A stretch of 42,574 nt of DNA from positions 1 through 42,574 of the forward strand of contig VFJK01000052.1 of assembly GCA_009886125.1 (NCBI GenBank). The letters run 5' to 3'. This document shows, piece by piece, positions 18,418-26,696 of the stretch. The notes beneath the pieces were generated by a model. That model was not told the DNA's origin, did no database searches, and saw only the letters and a list, made by a program, of their open reading frames with translations. This DNA comes from Geobacter sp. Lineage in GTDB: Bacteria; Desulfobacterota; Desulfuromonadia; Geobacterales; DSM-12255. Both the position numbers and the translations under genes were made by a program. Every line of letters starts with the position of its first letter. Position 1 is the stretch's first letter.

Positions 18418-19476
18418 TCAGCCGGGGAGGATTCGAAATGCTGAAGCTTTAATCGCAGCGAAGATTGTACTACCAGTCGTTATGCCCAACTCGTCAACAG
18501 CATCCTGGACCACCTCGGCGATCAGCGTAGTACCGGCGCAGTCGAGCTCTACGCCGATTTTCCGCCCCGATCTGAACAGTGAGCGGACAGTGCATTGAAG
18601 GAGATTGCGGGCACTGATCGCTTCAGGGTGCTGCTTGAAGAGGATGATGTCCTTGGAGGAGAGTTCTGCCATGGATTCGTCACGCTCCGCATCGACTGAC
18701 AGCAGCAGTCGTGAAGCGCCCCAGGGATAGGCAAAAAGCCCGTTCAGCTGAGAGGGACGTCCCAGTTTCAGCAGATTGATGTAGCCAACCTGGCTCTGTC
18801 CCATTCGACTTCTGGCCAACTGCTCGCTGGTAGCCTGCTCGACCATGCACCCCTTTTCAAAAACCAGCACACTGTCGGTCATTAGCCTCATCTCCAGCAA
18901 GGAGTGGGAGATAAAAAGATACGGGATGCCGAAATGTTCGCTGACACTTTTCAGATAGGGGATGATCTGGAAACGAAGGGAGTCATCCAGAGCAGACAGC
19001 GGCTCATCCATCAGCAGCAGACGCGGATTGGCCAGAATGGCGCGCCCCAGGGCGACACGCTGTTTTTCACCGCCGGACAGGTTTGTGACACCACGTTCCA
19101 GGAGGCCTTCAAGTTTCAGCACTGCCGCCAGTGCATCAAAATCGATTGTCCGGAATTTCGCCGGACAGCGTTTATAGCCGTAAAGCAGATTGTTTTTGAC
19201 ATTCAGATGCGGAAAGAGGCAGTGCTGCTGGAAGACCATGGCGATCCGCCGCTGCTCGGGAGGCAGATTGATACGCATTTTGCTGCTGAAAAGGCACTCT
19301 CCGTCGAGAACGATCTCGCCGCTGTCCGGCTCCAGCAGGCCTGCCAGGATACTGACCAGAGTCGATTTGCCGCTTCCCGAAATACCGAAGACACCGATCC
19401 GGTCTCCACTGACCGTGAAATCAGTGGAGAGGTTAAATTCACCAAAGCGCTTCTCTGCTGTCAGGGAAAGTTGCAT
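18418..19476 (-). CDS. modC: Molybdate ABC transporter ATP-binding protein
   Basis: 352 residues. Energises molybdate import with ModB and ModA, supplying Mo for FeMo-cofactor. Walker A GISGSGKST (31-39), Q-loop Q83, signature LSGGEKQRV (133-141), Walker B LLLMDEP (153-159) and the switch His in FISHS are all present. The C-terminal part (about 285-352) fits the molybdate-binding TOBE/Mop domain that separates ModC from other ATPases. The ATG at 19476 follows GGAGG and starts one base after the modB stop. It lies directly upstream of nifH in the same direction. Confidence 0.93.
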   Translation of the reverse strand: MQLSLTAEKRFGEFNLSTDFTVSGDRIGVFGISGSGKSTLVSILAGLLEPDSGEIVLDGECLFSSKMRINLPPEQRRIAMVFQQHCLFPHLNVKNNLLYGYKRCPAKFRTIDFDALAAVLKLEGLLERGVTNLSGGEKQRVALGRAILANPRLLLMDEPLSALDDSLRFQIIPYLKSVSEHFGIPYLFISHSLLEMRLMTDSVLVFEKGCMVEQATSEQLARSRMGQSQVGYINLLKLGRPSQLNGLFAYPWGASRLLLSVDAERDESMAELSSKDIILFKQHPEAISARNLLQCTVRSLFRSGRKIGVELDCAGTTLIAEVVQDAVDELGITTGSTIFAAIKASAFRILPG

Positions 19477-19477
19477 A

Positions 19478-20161
19478 TCAGTCCCTCCGGGCCGTTTTTC
19501 TGGCCATCAGCTCATGCACGAAAAGGACGATGACGGAGATGACCACCGAGACCAGGCAGAGAGACAGGGCCATCTTCTCGCTGGTGGGGGAACTGGCATA
19601 CTCATAGATGGCCAGCGGGATGGTCTGGGTTACGCCGGGAATGTTACCGGCAACGATAATGGTCGCGCCGAACTCCCCCAGACTGCGGGCGAACATCAGG
19701 GAAGAACCGGCGATCAGGCCGGGACCGGAGAGCGGCAGGATCACCGTCAGCAGGGTGTCGTACCAGCGCGCTCCGAGAGTCCGGGAAGCATTGATCAGTT
19801 GGGGATCGATAGTCTCCATGCCAATGCGCAGTGAGCGCACCAGCAGAGGGAAGCCGACCACGGCAGAAGCGATCACTGCAGCCTTGAGGGTGAAGATGAT
19901 CCGGAAACCGGCTTCATTCAACAGCGAACCGAGCCAGCCATGTTTTCCCAGCAGCAGCAGCAGGAAATAGCCGACCACCACCGGCGGCAGGGTCAGCGGC
20001 AGATTTACGAGCACTTCCAGCACGATCTTGCCGCGAAACCTGACAAAGGTGATCAGATAGGCGACGGCGAAACCGAGCGGAAGCGACAGCAGGGTCGCAG
20101 CGACCGAGACCTGCAGTGAAAGCCTGATGGCATCGTAATCTGTTGAAGATAAAGGTGTCAT
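19478..20161 (-). CDS. modB: Molybdate ABC transporter permease
   Basis: 227 residues with about five membrane helices. The inner-membrane channel of the molybdate importer. The cytoplasmic coupling motif is clear: INASRTLGARWYDTLLTVILPLSGPGLIAG (EAA-type loop, about residues 138-168), followed by the ModB-like ARSLGEFGATIIVAGNIPG. The ATG at 20161 has only a weak AAGG upstream, and the 104-base gap to modA is mostly a C-rich repeat. Confidence 0.93.
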   Translation of the reverse strand: MTPLSSTDYDAIRLSLQVSVAATLLSLPLGFAVAYLITFVRFRGKIVLEVLVNLPLTLPPVVVGYFLLLLLGKHGWLGSLLNEAGFRIIFTLKAAVIASAVVGFPLLVRSLRIGMETIDPQLINASRTLGARWYDTLLTVILPLSGPGLIAGSSLMFARSLGEFGATIIVAGNIPGVTQTIPLAIYEYASSPTSEKMALSLCLVSVVISVIVLFVHELMARKTARRD

Positions 20162-20186
20162 AATTTGCCTTACATTGTCACAGTCA

Positions 20187-20265
20187 AACTAACCCCCCTC
20201 AATCCCCCTTTATCAGGGGGGAAGCCTTAAGCCTCCCTTGATAAGGGGAGGTTTGGAGGGGTTAG
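20187..20265. repeat. C-rich dispersed repeat, copy 5, between modA and modB
   Basis: Two hairpin units (CCCCC-TTTATCA-GGGGG and CTCCC-TTGATAA-GGGAG) lie between AACCCCCC-like and GGGGTT-like ends. On the minus strand it begins immediately after the modA stop codon (20266-20268). Confidence 0.8.
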
Positions 20266-21006
20266 TTATCGAACTGCAAACCCGAATTTCGACAGTAACG
20301 TTTTTGCCTCATCACCGTGAAGATAGGTGAAGAAGGCCGCCGCATCCCTGTTTTTTGCCCCTGCCACCGTAAGTGCCATGGGGTAGGTCACCCGCGGATA
20401 GAGTTCCTTCGGAACAGTAAAGAGAATCTTTGCCTGCTTTGCCAGAAGCGCGTCAGTCTTATAGACAAAGGCACCATCAACTTCGCCCCGCTCGGCATAC
20501 ATCAGGCATTCACGCACATCTTTGGCATAGACCAGTTTTTTTTCCAGCTGTTTGTCGATTCCGGCTTTTTTAAAAGCCTCCATGGCATACTCTCCGGCAG
20601 GAACACTTTTAGGGCTGCCAATGGCAATCGTGTCCAGCTTTACCAGATCCTGCATCGAAGCTGCCTTGCCGGGCGCTCCGGCAAAGACAAGGGTGTTGTA
20701 GGTAAAGGTGCCGACGCTGGAGGTATCCACCAGTTTCTTGTTCTTCGCGTAATCCATCCACTCAAGATTTGCAGTAATGAATATATCAGACGGAGCGCCG
20801 CTTTCGATCTGCTTGGCCAGCGCCCCGGATGCGCCGTAGTTCTTGAGAAACTTCACACCGGAATTTTTCTTGGCAAAGCTGTCGGAGAGCTCGTTGATGA
20901 CCTCTTTAAGGCTGGCGGCGACGGAAAGGTTGATATTATCAGCCAGTGCAGACGTCGCCAGAGCGACAAGACAAAAAAGGTGGATGATTATCTTAGATAG
21001 ACATTT
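20266..21006 (-). CDS. modA: Molybdate-binding periplasmic protein
   Basis: About 246 residues. Captures molybdate in the periplasm for ModBC. After a signal peptide (IIIHLFCLVALATSALA) come LSVAASLKEVINELS, NYGASGALAKQIESGAPSDIF, the VPAGEYA motif and VYAKDVRECLMYAERGEVDGAFVYKTDA, all typical of ModA. The start is debatable. A TTG at 21006 has AAGGAG 7 bases upstream and gives a normal Sec signal. A GTG at 21039 would add 11 residues with a Tat-like SPRRTFLK, but those Arg codons are the ribosome binding site itself. The gene follows mazF closely. Confidence 0.92.
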   Translation of the reverse strand, partial: KCLSKIIIHLFCLVALATSALADNINLSVAASLKEVINELSDSFAKKNSGVKFLKNYGASGALAKQIESGAPSDIFITANLEWMDYAKNKKLVDTSSVGTFTYNTLVFAGAPGKAASMQDLVKLDTIAIGSPKSVPAGEYAMEAFKKAGIDKQLEKKLVYAKDVRECLMYAERGEVDGAFVYKTDALLAKQAKILFTVPKELYPRVTYPMALTVAGAKNRDAAAFFTYLHGDEAKTLLSKFGFAVR

Positions 21007-21035
21007 CAAGAACGTTCTCCTTGGGCTACACCTAT

Positions 21036-21386
21036 TCACACATTAACCAGTGTCCCCAGCCTTTTCAATACGGTCGTCAGTGCCTTTTTAGGCAAGTTGC
21101 AGGCAAACTCGGCTTTCCGGGCCTTCCAGTCGAGACTTTTCACTTGATCGCTCAGAATAACCCCGCTCACTGCCAACCCTTGCGGAATCACGACTTCAAA
21201 CGGGTAGCCCTTGATCTGGCTTGTTACCGGACAAAATATCGCAAGCCCGACTTTGCCGTTATATGCCTTGGGTGACAGCACCAGTGCCGGACGTCTGCCA
21301 GCCTGCTCGTGACCTGCCTGTGGAGTAAAAGTAAGCCAGACGATATCTCCCCGCTCCGGGACATACTGAAGCTCCGCGGCTACCAT
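21036..21386 (-). CDS. mazF: MazF-type endoribonuclease toxin
   Basis: 116 residues, the usual length. Cuts mRNA at short sequences when MazE is lost. Family motifs are PERGDIVWLTFTPQAGHEQAGRRPALVLSP (with the catalytic Arg), VTSQIKGYPFEV (with the Thr) and GVILSDQVKSLDW. The ATG at 21386 overlaps the mazE end by 7 bases, so the two are translationally coupled. The gene sits between the amidotransferase and modA inside the nif-mod region. Confidence 0.93.
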   Translation of the reverse strand: MVAAELQYVPERGDIVWLTFTPQAGHEQAGRRPALVLSPKAYNGKVGLAIFCPVTSQIKGYPFEVVIPQGLAVSGVILSDQVKSLDWKARKAEFACNLPKKALTTVLKRLGTLVNV

Positions 21387-21622
21387 ATCTCATTACCGAC
21401 CACTGCTCCGGTTGTCACTTCATGGTGGCAGTTGAAATCCGTAACACCTGCCAACAACATATCCAGAGTCGGCTCTTCAGTTTCAATCAGCGTGATAACC
21501 AGCTTTCCCTTTACCTCGGAAAGATCGACCCTGCTTCCCGGCTGAATTTTTGATTTTTTGGCATATGCGCTCGGAATCCTTAAAGCCAGGCTATGTCCCC
21601 ATTTCTGAACTTTTGCTTCCAT
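21380..21622 (-). CDS. mazE: MazE-type antitoxin (AbrB-fold)
   Basis: 80 residues. An AbrB/SpoVT-like DNA-binding N-terminus (VQKWGHSLALRIPSAYAKKSKIQPGSRVDL, residues 5-34) is followed by an acidic and flexible tail that would occupy MazF. The ATG at 21622 has GGAGG upstream. A perfect 8-base inverted repeat overlaps the promoter, as expected for autoregulation by MazE or MazEF. Confidence 0.93.
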   Translation of the reverse strand: MEAKVQKWGHSLALRIPSAYAKKSKIQPGSRVDLSEVKGKLVITLIETEEPTLDMLLAGVTDFNCHHEVTTGAVVGNEIW

Positions 21623-21636
21623 TTATACCTCCATAT

Positions 21637-21659
21637 ATGTATCTACAAAGAAGATACAT
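21637..21659 (-). promoter_or_regulatory. mazE operator (inverted repeat)
   Basis: ATGTATCT and AGATACAT form a perfect 8-base inverted repeat with a 7-base centre, 14 bases upstream of the mazE start. It overlaps the -10 element of the promoter at 21651-21679, so bound MazE would block transcription. Confidence 0.6.
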
Positions 21660-21679
21660 TGTGCTCAGAAGAAAAGCAA
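21651..21679 (-). promoter_or_regulatory. Sigma-70 promoter candidate for mazEF
   Basis: TTGCTT (21679-21674) and TATCTT (21656-21651) are 17 bases apart on the minus strand. Since modABC follow mazF with no visible terminator, this promoter may also feed the molybdate transporter. Confidence 0.5.
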
Positions 21680-21725
21680 CTGTTCTCGTGCCTGCAACAC
21701 GCTATCAAGAGCTTTTTCAAAAACA

Positions 21726-22424
21726 TTATAAAGTTATCTCGGAGTTCGGCGTCAGCTTCACCGACAGCAGAAAATTTCTCATCAACTGCCTGATCGTTGC
21801 ATGAAAACTCTCTTCCACGGCTTTGAATCCGGCCACGAGCGCTTCGGTTCCGGCTGCCATGGATTTGTCCCAGGCAGACCAGGTTCGAATGATCTCCTCT
21901 GTCGCCTCCGGGTGGAATTGAACCCCCCAGGCACACTCCCCGATTCGAAAAGCCTGGTGCGGACAAGCCGGTGAAGATGCCAACAGTGTCGCGCCTTCAG
22001 GAATATCGAAACTGTCATGGTGCCACTGGAGGGTCGTGAACTCCGGCGGTATATCCCTGAAGAGCAGGTCGCGGCAGCCGTTGTCCGTCAGTGAGACCGA
22101 AAAAATGCCGATCTCATCCCAACGTGATGAAACCACTTTCGCGCCAAGAGCCGCCGCAAGCAGCTGCCCGCCGAGACAGATTCCCAGATAGGGAACTCCC
22201 GCATCCACAACCCGGCGGATTAGGCCCTTGAGATCCGTCAGGAACGGATGTTTGTGATCGTCATTGGCGCTCATGGAACCGCCGAGGACTATCAGTGCGG
22301 AAATATCCCCAACCTGCGGCAGCTTGCCGTCACGGTATGGGTGATGGATAAGATAGGGAGCGGTGAGATGTTCGACTACAGACCCTGGCGGCACTTCAGG
22401 ATCGTTCTGGATGATGTGCAGCAC
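21726..22424 (-). CDS. Class I glutamine amidotransferase (GMP synthase-like)
   Basis: 232 residues. A triad-type glutaminase domain: the nucleophile Cys lies in YLGICLGGQLLA and the His-Glu pair in FHPEAT. GGSMSANDDHKHPFLTDL and the small size place it with stand-alone GATase-like proteins rather than full GMP synthase. The ammonia acceptor is unknown. The GTG at 22424 has AAGGAG 6 bases upstream. It lies between nifV and mazEF on the same strand; nothing in it links it to nitrogen fixation. Confidence 0.85.
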   Translation of the reverse strand: MLHIIQNDPEVPPGSVVEHLTAPYLIHHPYRDGKLPQVGDISALIVLGGSMSANDDHKHPFLTDLKGLIRRVVDAGVPYLGICLGGQLLAAALGAKVVSSRWDEIGIFSVSLTDNGCRDLLFRDIPPEFTTLQWHHDSFDIPEGATLLASSPACPHQAFRIGECAWGVQFHPEATEEIIRTWSAWDKSMAAGTEALVAGFKAVEESFHATIRQLMRNFLLSVKLTPNSEITL

Positions 22425-22507
22425 GCTTGCTCCTTCCTGGTTCAGAATATTCGTTAGACGTGTATGCAGGTTTACAGCATTTTCAGGGTTATTGAGTCAT
22501 TCGTCAA

Positions 22508-22657
22508 CTACTGCTGGCTGATGACAATAAATCTACTGTCAAACCATGGCGAAAGAAGCGGCTGCACGTCTTTCCAGGAGAGCCCTCCGCCACCGATAAC
22601 TCCCGGGCCGGAGAGCTCCCATATGTCTCCTGTCACCTCTAGCACTCTACCCTTCAT
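22508..22657 (-). CDS. Small ORF coupled to nifV (49 residues), unknown
   Basis: The ATG at 22657 overlaps the nifV stop as ATGA. The frame runs 49 codons to a TAG, beginning [17 protein letters not shown] and ending [13 protein letters not shown] do not recognise it. The ATGA coupling and plausible residue mix speak for translation; the short length and lack of a known family speak against. It may be the remaining start of a longer lost gene. Confidence 0.4.
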   Translation of the reverse strand: MKGRVLEVTGDIWELSGPGVIGGGGLSWKDVQPLLSPWFDSRFIVISQQ

Positions 22658-23793
22658 GCTGCCTTGGGAAGGGGTTCATTTCCCTTGTATATCGCCATAA
22701 GTTCCCTGTTGGTAAGATCCCGCTTGCGTCTGCATGCCATGGCCCGCGTAAGCTCCAGCATTGACTCCGCCGCTCCCCTGCCGATGGTGACCCCCATGCT
22801 GCGGTAGCGCTCGATCAGGCCGCTGGTGCCGGAGTGCTTGCCGACGACGATGCTCCGTTCAAGCCCGACTTCAGCCGGGTCGAAACCTTCATAATTATGC
22901 GGATCCTTGATGACACCATCAGCATGAAGGCCCGATTCATGGGCAAAGACCAGTTCCCCGACCACCGGCTTGGAGACAGACACCGGCCGGTGCGACGCCT
23001 TGGCAACGAAAAGCGACATCTCGCGGAAACGATGGGTATCGATGCCCGTCTCGATACCGCAGGCATGCTTCAATCCCATCACCACCTCTTCCAGTGCAGC
23101 ATTGCCGGCCCTCTCTCCCAGTCCGTTGATGGTCGTGTTGACGAATTTCGCCCCGGCGCGGATACCGGCTATCGCGTTTGCCGTTGCCATACCGAGATCG
23201 TTATGCGTATGGACTTCGATCTCCAGCTCCGGGACCGCGATTCTCAGGAAGGCTATCTTGTCATACATCGTGAACGGATCCATGATGCCGAGGGTGTCAC
23301 AGAAGCGGAAGCGATCTCCCCCCATCTCACGAGTGATCTCCATCAGCTCCACCAGAAAGGTGAGATCAGCGCGGCTGGAATCCTCCCCGCCGACTGAGAC
23401 ATAAAGATCGTGCTTCTTGGCAAAACCGAGCGCCACCTTCAACTGTTCCTTGACCGCTTCACGATCTTTTCGCAGTTTATGGACTATCATCTGATCGGAT
23501 ACGGAGAGAGAAATGTCTACAGCCTGGACACCACAGGCGATACTTGCCTCAATTTCAGGCACCAGTGCCCGGTTCCAGGTTATGAGCCGGGCATTAAGGC
23601 CGAGCTTTACCAGCGCCTTGATACCAGCCTGTTCATCCTCCCCCATAGCGGGAATACCGCATTCGATCTCCTGAATGCCTATGGAATCGAGCATCCTCGC
23701 AATTTCAATTTTCTCCCTCAGTGAGAAGACTACACCGGCGGTCTGTTCCCCATCACGCAGGGTGGTATCGTCTATAATCACTGAATCGGCCAT
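22654..23793 (-). CDS. nifV: Homocitrate synthase
   Basis: 379 residues. Condenses acetyl-CoA and 2-oxoglutarate to homocitrate, the organic ligand of FeMo-cofactor. The DRE-TIM barrel start [18 protein letters not shown], the metal-binding [13 protein letters not shown] and [11 protein letters not shown] are present, as is the HESGLHADG motif of the C-terminal region. The length fits NifV and not the longer isopropylmalate synthases. I chose the ATG at 23793 because GGAGG lies 6 bases upstream; the in-frame extension to 23883 lies in the leader. That leader has an intrinsic terminator overlapped by an AAAGGC hexaloop hairpin, as at nifH. Confidence 0.93.
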   Translation of the reverse strand: MADSVIIDDTTLRDGEQTAGVVFSLREKIEIARMLDSIGIQEIECGIPAMGEDEQAGIKALVKLGLNARLITWNRALVPEIEASIACGVQAVDISLSVSDQMIVHKLRKDREAVKEQLKVALGFAKKHDLYVSVGGEDSSRADLTFLVELMEITREMGGDRFRFCDTLGIMDPFTMYDKIAFLRIAVPELEIEVHTHNDLGMATANAIAGIRAGAKFVNTTINGLGERAGNAALEEVVMGLKHACGIETGIDTHRFREMSLFVAKASHRPVSVSKPVVGELVFAHESGLHADGVIKDPHNYEGFDPAEVGLERSIVVGKHSGTSGLIERYRSMGVTIGRGAAESMLELTRAMACRRKRDLTNRELMAIYKGNEPLPKAA

Positions 23794-23813
23794 GTGACAC
23801 CTCCAAAAAACAG

Positions 23814-23839
23814 AAAACCCCGGAGATTTCTCTCCGGGG
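23814..23839 (-). terminator. Intrinsic terminator in the nifV leader
   Basis: The minus strand has CCCCGGAGA-GAAA-TCTCCGGGG, a perfect 9-base-pair stem with a GAAA tetraloop, then TTTT. It ends about 20 bases before the nifV start, so transcription must read through it for expression. Confidence 0.8.
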
Positions 23840-23850
23840 CGCCTTTGCCC
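23837..23850 (-). promoter_or_regulatory. AAAGGC hexaloop hairpin, candidate ANTAR antiterminator in nifV leader
   Basis: The minus strand reads GGGC-AAAGGC-GCCC: a 4-base-pair stem and the same six-base loop (A1, G4) as in the nifH leader. Its 3' arm shares three bases with the 5' arm of the terminator at 23814-23839, so the two folds exclude each other. The stem sequence differs from nifH while the loop is identical. Confidence 0.65.
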
Positions 23851-23916
23851 GGGATTGAGTATGGTTACCGTCTCATTAAGCATAAGTCATGCCCGAAGGA
23901 AATCATGCAGGTAGAA

Positions 23917-23931
23917 GCTTGACACTATCCA
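23917..23931 (-). promoter_or_regulatory. Weak sigma-54 promoter candidate for nifV
   Basis: The minus strand TGGATA-GTGTC-AAGC keeps the essential GG and GC at correct -24/-12 spacing but matches the rest poorly. A start near 23905 would give a leader of about 110 bases containing the attenuator. Confidence 0.4.
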
Positions 23932-24021
23932 GGTTAAGGAGTATCTAATTTACGTTCATTTCATACCTTTTTCAGCCAGAACCGGACTTCGATAGTTATT
24001 TTAGACTGAAAGGCGGGCTCT

Positions 24022-25731
24022 ATGTCACCGGACAAAAAGAAACTGCTCGGCGATCTGCTGCTTGAAAAGAAGGTTATCAACCTGAAGGACGCAGAGGATG
24101 CACTTGCAGAAAATGAAGAGATCGGACTGCTGCTCGGCAGCATCCTGGTGGAGCAGAAGATCATTTCCGACCTACAGCTTGAAGAGGCCCTGGAAGATCA
24201 GAAGCTTAAGGGCAACCTGAAACTGGGCGAGATCCTGGTCGCACGAGGGGTCGCCACCCAGAACGATATCATGAGAGCCTTCTCGATCCAGCTGCAGCAG
24301 CAGTTGGAAGGAAAGCCGGTCAAGCCGGCCTCTTCCCGCTTCACCCTGATGAACCGCCTGAAAGATGCCCGGATCTCGATCCGTCTCAAGCTGGCCCTCC
24401 TGATAACGCTCCTGATCATATTCATAATGTCCTGCGCCAGCATCTTCTTTTACCGGAGCCAGAAAGAGGAGTTCGTCAACCAGATGACCCGTTTCGGCTC
24501 GGCCATATCCGCCAACCTTTCTCATAACAGCTCGGTCCCGCTCCTGGAAAACGACGAAGCATCCCTGCATATTCTTCTGGAAGAGGTGTCGAAGGTACAA
24601 GACATCGACTATGTCATGGTGCTGGACAAGCAGGGCAAGATCAAAGCCCACTCCGATATCAGCAAAATAGATCTCCAATATCAGCAGATACCCAATCCCG
24701 TCCTGATTTCCAGAAGCGACACCCTGGAGATCGTCAGGTCCAGAGACGGAAAACATGAGGTGCTGGATTTCACGACCCCGGTCCGGTTCAATCAGGTGCC
24801 GCTCGGGACGATACATGTCGGCGTTTCTCTTGAAAGCCTCCGCAAGAAAATCAATCAGACGGCACTTTTCGCCATCCTCCTCACTTCGGTCCTGATCATC
24901 ACAGGCGTAGGAGTGTCGCTCTCCATCAGCACCCAGTTTTCCCGACCGATCTTCAACCTGGTGCGCGGTACGAACGAGATCAAGAACGGCAACTTTTCCT
25001 ACAGGACGCAGCGGCTCCAGAACGATGAGCTGGGGGATCTCTCCCTCGCCTTTAACGACATGGCTGAAGGCCTGCGCAAGAAAGAGGTGATTCAGGATGC
25101 ATTCGGCAAGTATGTCAATCCTGAAATTGTCGAGATGATCCTGAAAAACCCTGATGACCAGTGGTTTCAGGGGAGAAAGATCCCCCTCACGGTTATGTTC
25201 ACAGACATTCGAGGATTTACCTCTTTCTCGGAAAAGTCGACTCCGGAAGAGGTTGTCACACTTTTGAACGATCATTTCACCATGGCCACCGAGATAATCC
25301 TTCATCACGGCGGGCATGTCGACAAATTCATCGGGGATGCGGTCCTGGCTGTATTCGGCGCACTGATGGAGTATGATGACCATGCAGAGAGAGCTGTAAG
25401 GGCGGCGGTGGCACTGCAGGATGCGATGAGAGCGGAAGGGACCGTTCTCGGCGACGGCACCCTGCTCGGCATAGGTATCGGGATCAATACCGGCGAGGCT
25501 ATCGCAGGGAATATCGGTTCCCAGAAAAGGATGGAGTTCACGGTCATAGGTGACACCGTGAATCTGGCCTCACGTCTTACCGGGGTAGCTAAAGCCGGCG
25601 AAGTGATAATCAGCCGCAGCGTCTATGAAAAGGTGGCGAAGATGGTAACCGCTGAGAAACTAGAACCGGTGCCAGTCAAAGGAAAGAGCGAACCTGTTGA
25701 TATCTACAGGGTCGATGCGGTCAAAGGGTAG
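24022..25731 (+). CDS. Membrane class III adenylate cyclase with MshEN-like N-terminus
   Basis: 569 residues. Residues 1-95 look like the MshEN/T2SSE N-terminal fold (LLGDLLLEKKVI..., LLGSILVEQKIIS, LGEILVARGVATQNDI), which in some proteins binds cyclic di-GMP. Then come a membrane helix (about 120-148), an extracytoplasmic sensor region, a second helix (about 283-305), HAMP, and a cyclase domain (about 385-560). Catalytic residues are present: metal-binding D395 (MFTDIRGFT) and D439 (DKFIGDAVLAVFG), adenine-selecting K435, and Asn and Arg in TVNLASRL. It should make cAMP in the cytoplasm. Its stop lies 9 bases from that of the convergent TPR lipoprotein. Confidence 0.9.
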   Translation: MSPDKKKLLGDLLLEKKVINLKDAEDALAENEEIGLLLGSILVEQKIISDLQLEEALEDQKLKGNLKLGEILVARGVATQNDIMRAFSIQLQQQLEGKPVKPASSRFTLMNRLKDARISIRLKLALLITLLIIFIMSCASIFFYRSQKEEFVNQMTRFGSAISANLSHNSSVPLLENDEASLHILLEEVSKVQDIDYVMVLDKQGKIKAHSDISKIDLQYQQIPNPVLISRSDTLEIVRSRDGKHEVLDFTTPVRFNQVPLGTIHVGVSLESLRKKINQTALFAILLTSVLIITGVGVSLSISTQFSRPIFNLVRGTNEIKNGNFSYRTQRLQNDELGDLSLAFNDMAEGLRKKEVIQDAFGKYVNPEIVEMILKNPDDQWFQGRKIPLTVMFTDIRGFTSFSEKSTPEEVVTLLNDHFTMATEIILHHGGHVDKFIGDAVLAVFGALMEYDDHAERAVRAAVALQDAMRAEGTVLGDGTLLGIGIGINTGEAIAGNIGSQKRMEFTVIGDTVNLASRLTGVAKAGEVIISRSVYEKVAKMVTAEKLEPVPVKGKSEPVDIYRVDAVKG

Positions 25732-25740
25732 AAAGGACAG

Positions 25741-26679
25741 CTATTTCTGATTTTTTAAAGCTTTCTGCAGTTTTTTTGCCTTCTCAATGTACTCCTTCGA
25801 CTTAAGATGGTCCGGCTCAATTTCGAGCACCGCATTCCAGCGTGATATAGCATCCTGAAGCTTCTGTTCACGGAAAAATTTCAGCCCGAGCTTGTATAAC
25901 TCCTCTGCCTGCTGTTTGAGCCCACTGCGACTTTTCTTCAGATAATCGTCTACATTTTCGAATCCTTTCTTAACCTTCGAAAAAGCTTCTAATGCCTTCC
26001 TGTACTCTTTTTTTCTGGAAAGGGCTATTCCGAGGTCGTACCAGCAAAGATTGAGGTACCTCTGGATTTCAGAATCGTTTGGTGAGTGCGACTTTGCCTT
26101 CTGGAACTCATGGATGGCCGTCGCATAATCACCATCTTCAAATAACGAGACGGCCCGTTCAAAGGTAGTCTCATCTGCGGCTTCCTCGTATGAAGCCTGG
26201 CTCCTCTCGTTGGCCCGCACCGCAGAAGCCGCTTCCCTCTTTGCTCTTACCTGCAGGGTCGCCTCCGACGATTCCAGCTGAAGGTTCTTTAGTTCCAGCA
26301 TCGCATCCTGATAGTCAGACCTGATCCGGAGCGCCATCAGGAACTCCCTTTTTGCCCCCTGTAAATCGCTCTGCTTCAGTGCCATTCCTGCCTGATAATG
26401 CTCTCCTGCCAGCTTGTTACGCTTCTCTACCAACCTGCCTAATTGCTCCTTCGCCTTCAGGTTATCCGGATCAAGGGTTAGAGCGATCTTCAACTCTTCT
26501 ACAGCAGCAGATATATCACCCTTATCCTCAAGTACAGTAGAGCTCTTCATCGAATCTTCCGGCTGCTTGGGAAAATCCTGAACCTTTCGCACCGACTCAA
26601 CATGAGCACAGCCTCCTGCCATCAGAAGCAGACTCAGAAGGATCGGAATAAAAAAGGATGAAATGTATCCGGAACGCAT
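25741..26679 (-). CDS. TPR-repeat lipoprotein
   Basis: 312 residues from an ATG at 26679 with AGGAG 5 bases upstream. The signal peptide ends in a lipobox (LLLMAGGC). The rest is helical with TPR-like repeats, including ALTLDPDNLKAKEQLG, ALRIRSDYQDAMLEL, FQKAKSHSPNDSEIQRYLNL and WNAVLEIEPDHLKSKEYI. It probably acts as an envelope scaffold; the partner is unknown. It begins 17 bases after the deacetylase stop, so the two form one operon. Confidence 0.85.
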   Translation of the reverse strand: MRSGYISSFFIPILLSLLLMAGGCAHVESVRKVQDFPKQPEDSMKSSTVLEDKGDISAAVEELKIALTLDPDNLKAKEQLGRLVEKRNKLAGEHYQAGMALKQSDLQGAKREFLMALRIRSDYQDAMLELKNLQLESSEATLQVRAKREAASAVRANERSQASYEEAADETTFERAVSLFEDGDYATAIHEFQKAKSHSPNDSEIQRYLNLCWYDLGIALSRKKEYRKALEAFSKVKKGFENVDDYLKKSRSGLKQQAEELYKLGLKFFREQKLQDAISRWNAVLEIEPDHLKSKEYIEKAKKLQKALKNQK

Positions 26680-26696
26680 GCAGACTCCTGCCATAA

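Noticed and set aside
20974-21039. Twin-arginine (SPRRTFLK) signal on ModA
   Set aside because: It exists only if a GTG at 21039 is used. The two Arg codons AGG AGA are part of the ribosome binding site for the TTG at 21006, which gives a normal Sec signal.
18298-23990. Shared AACTATC heptamer upstream of nifH and nifV as a regulator site
   Set aside because: Seven bases in two regions of about 100 bases is within chance, and its distance to the two promoters differs.
24172-25383. 403-residue minus-strand ORF
   Set aside because: Opposite the adenylate cyclase, which has intact catalytic motifs; no family features of its own.
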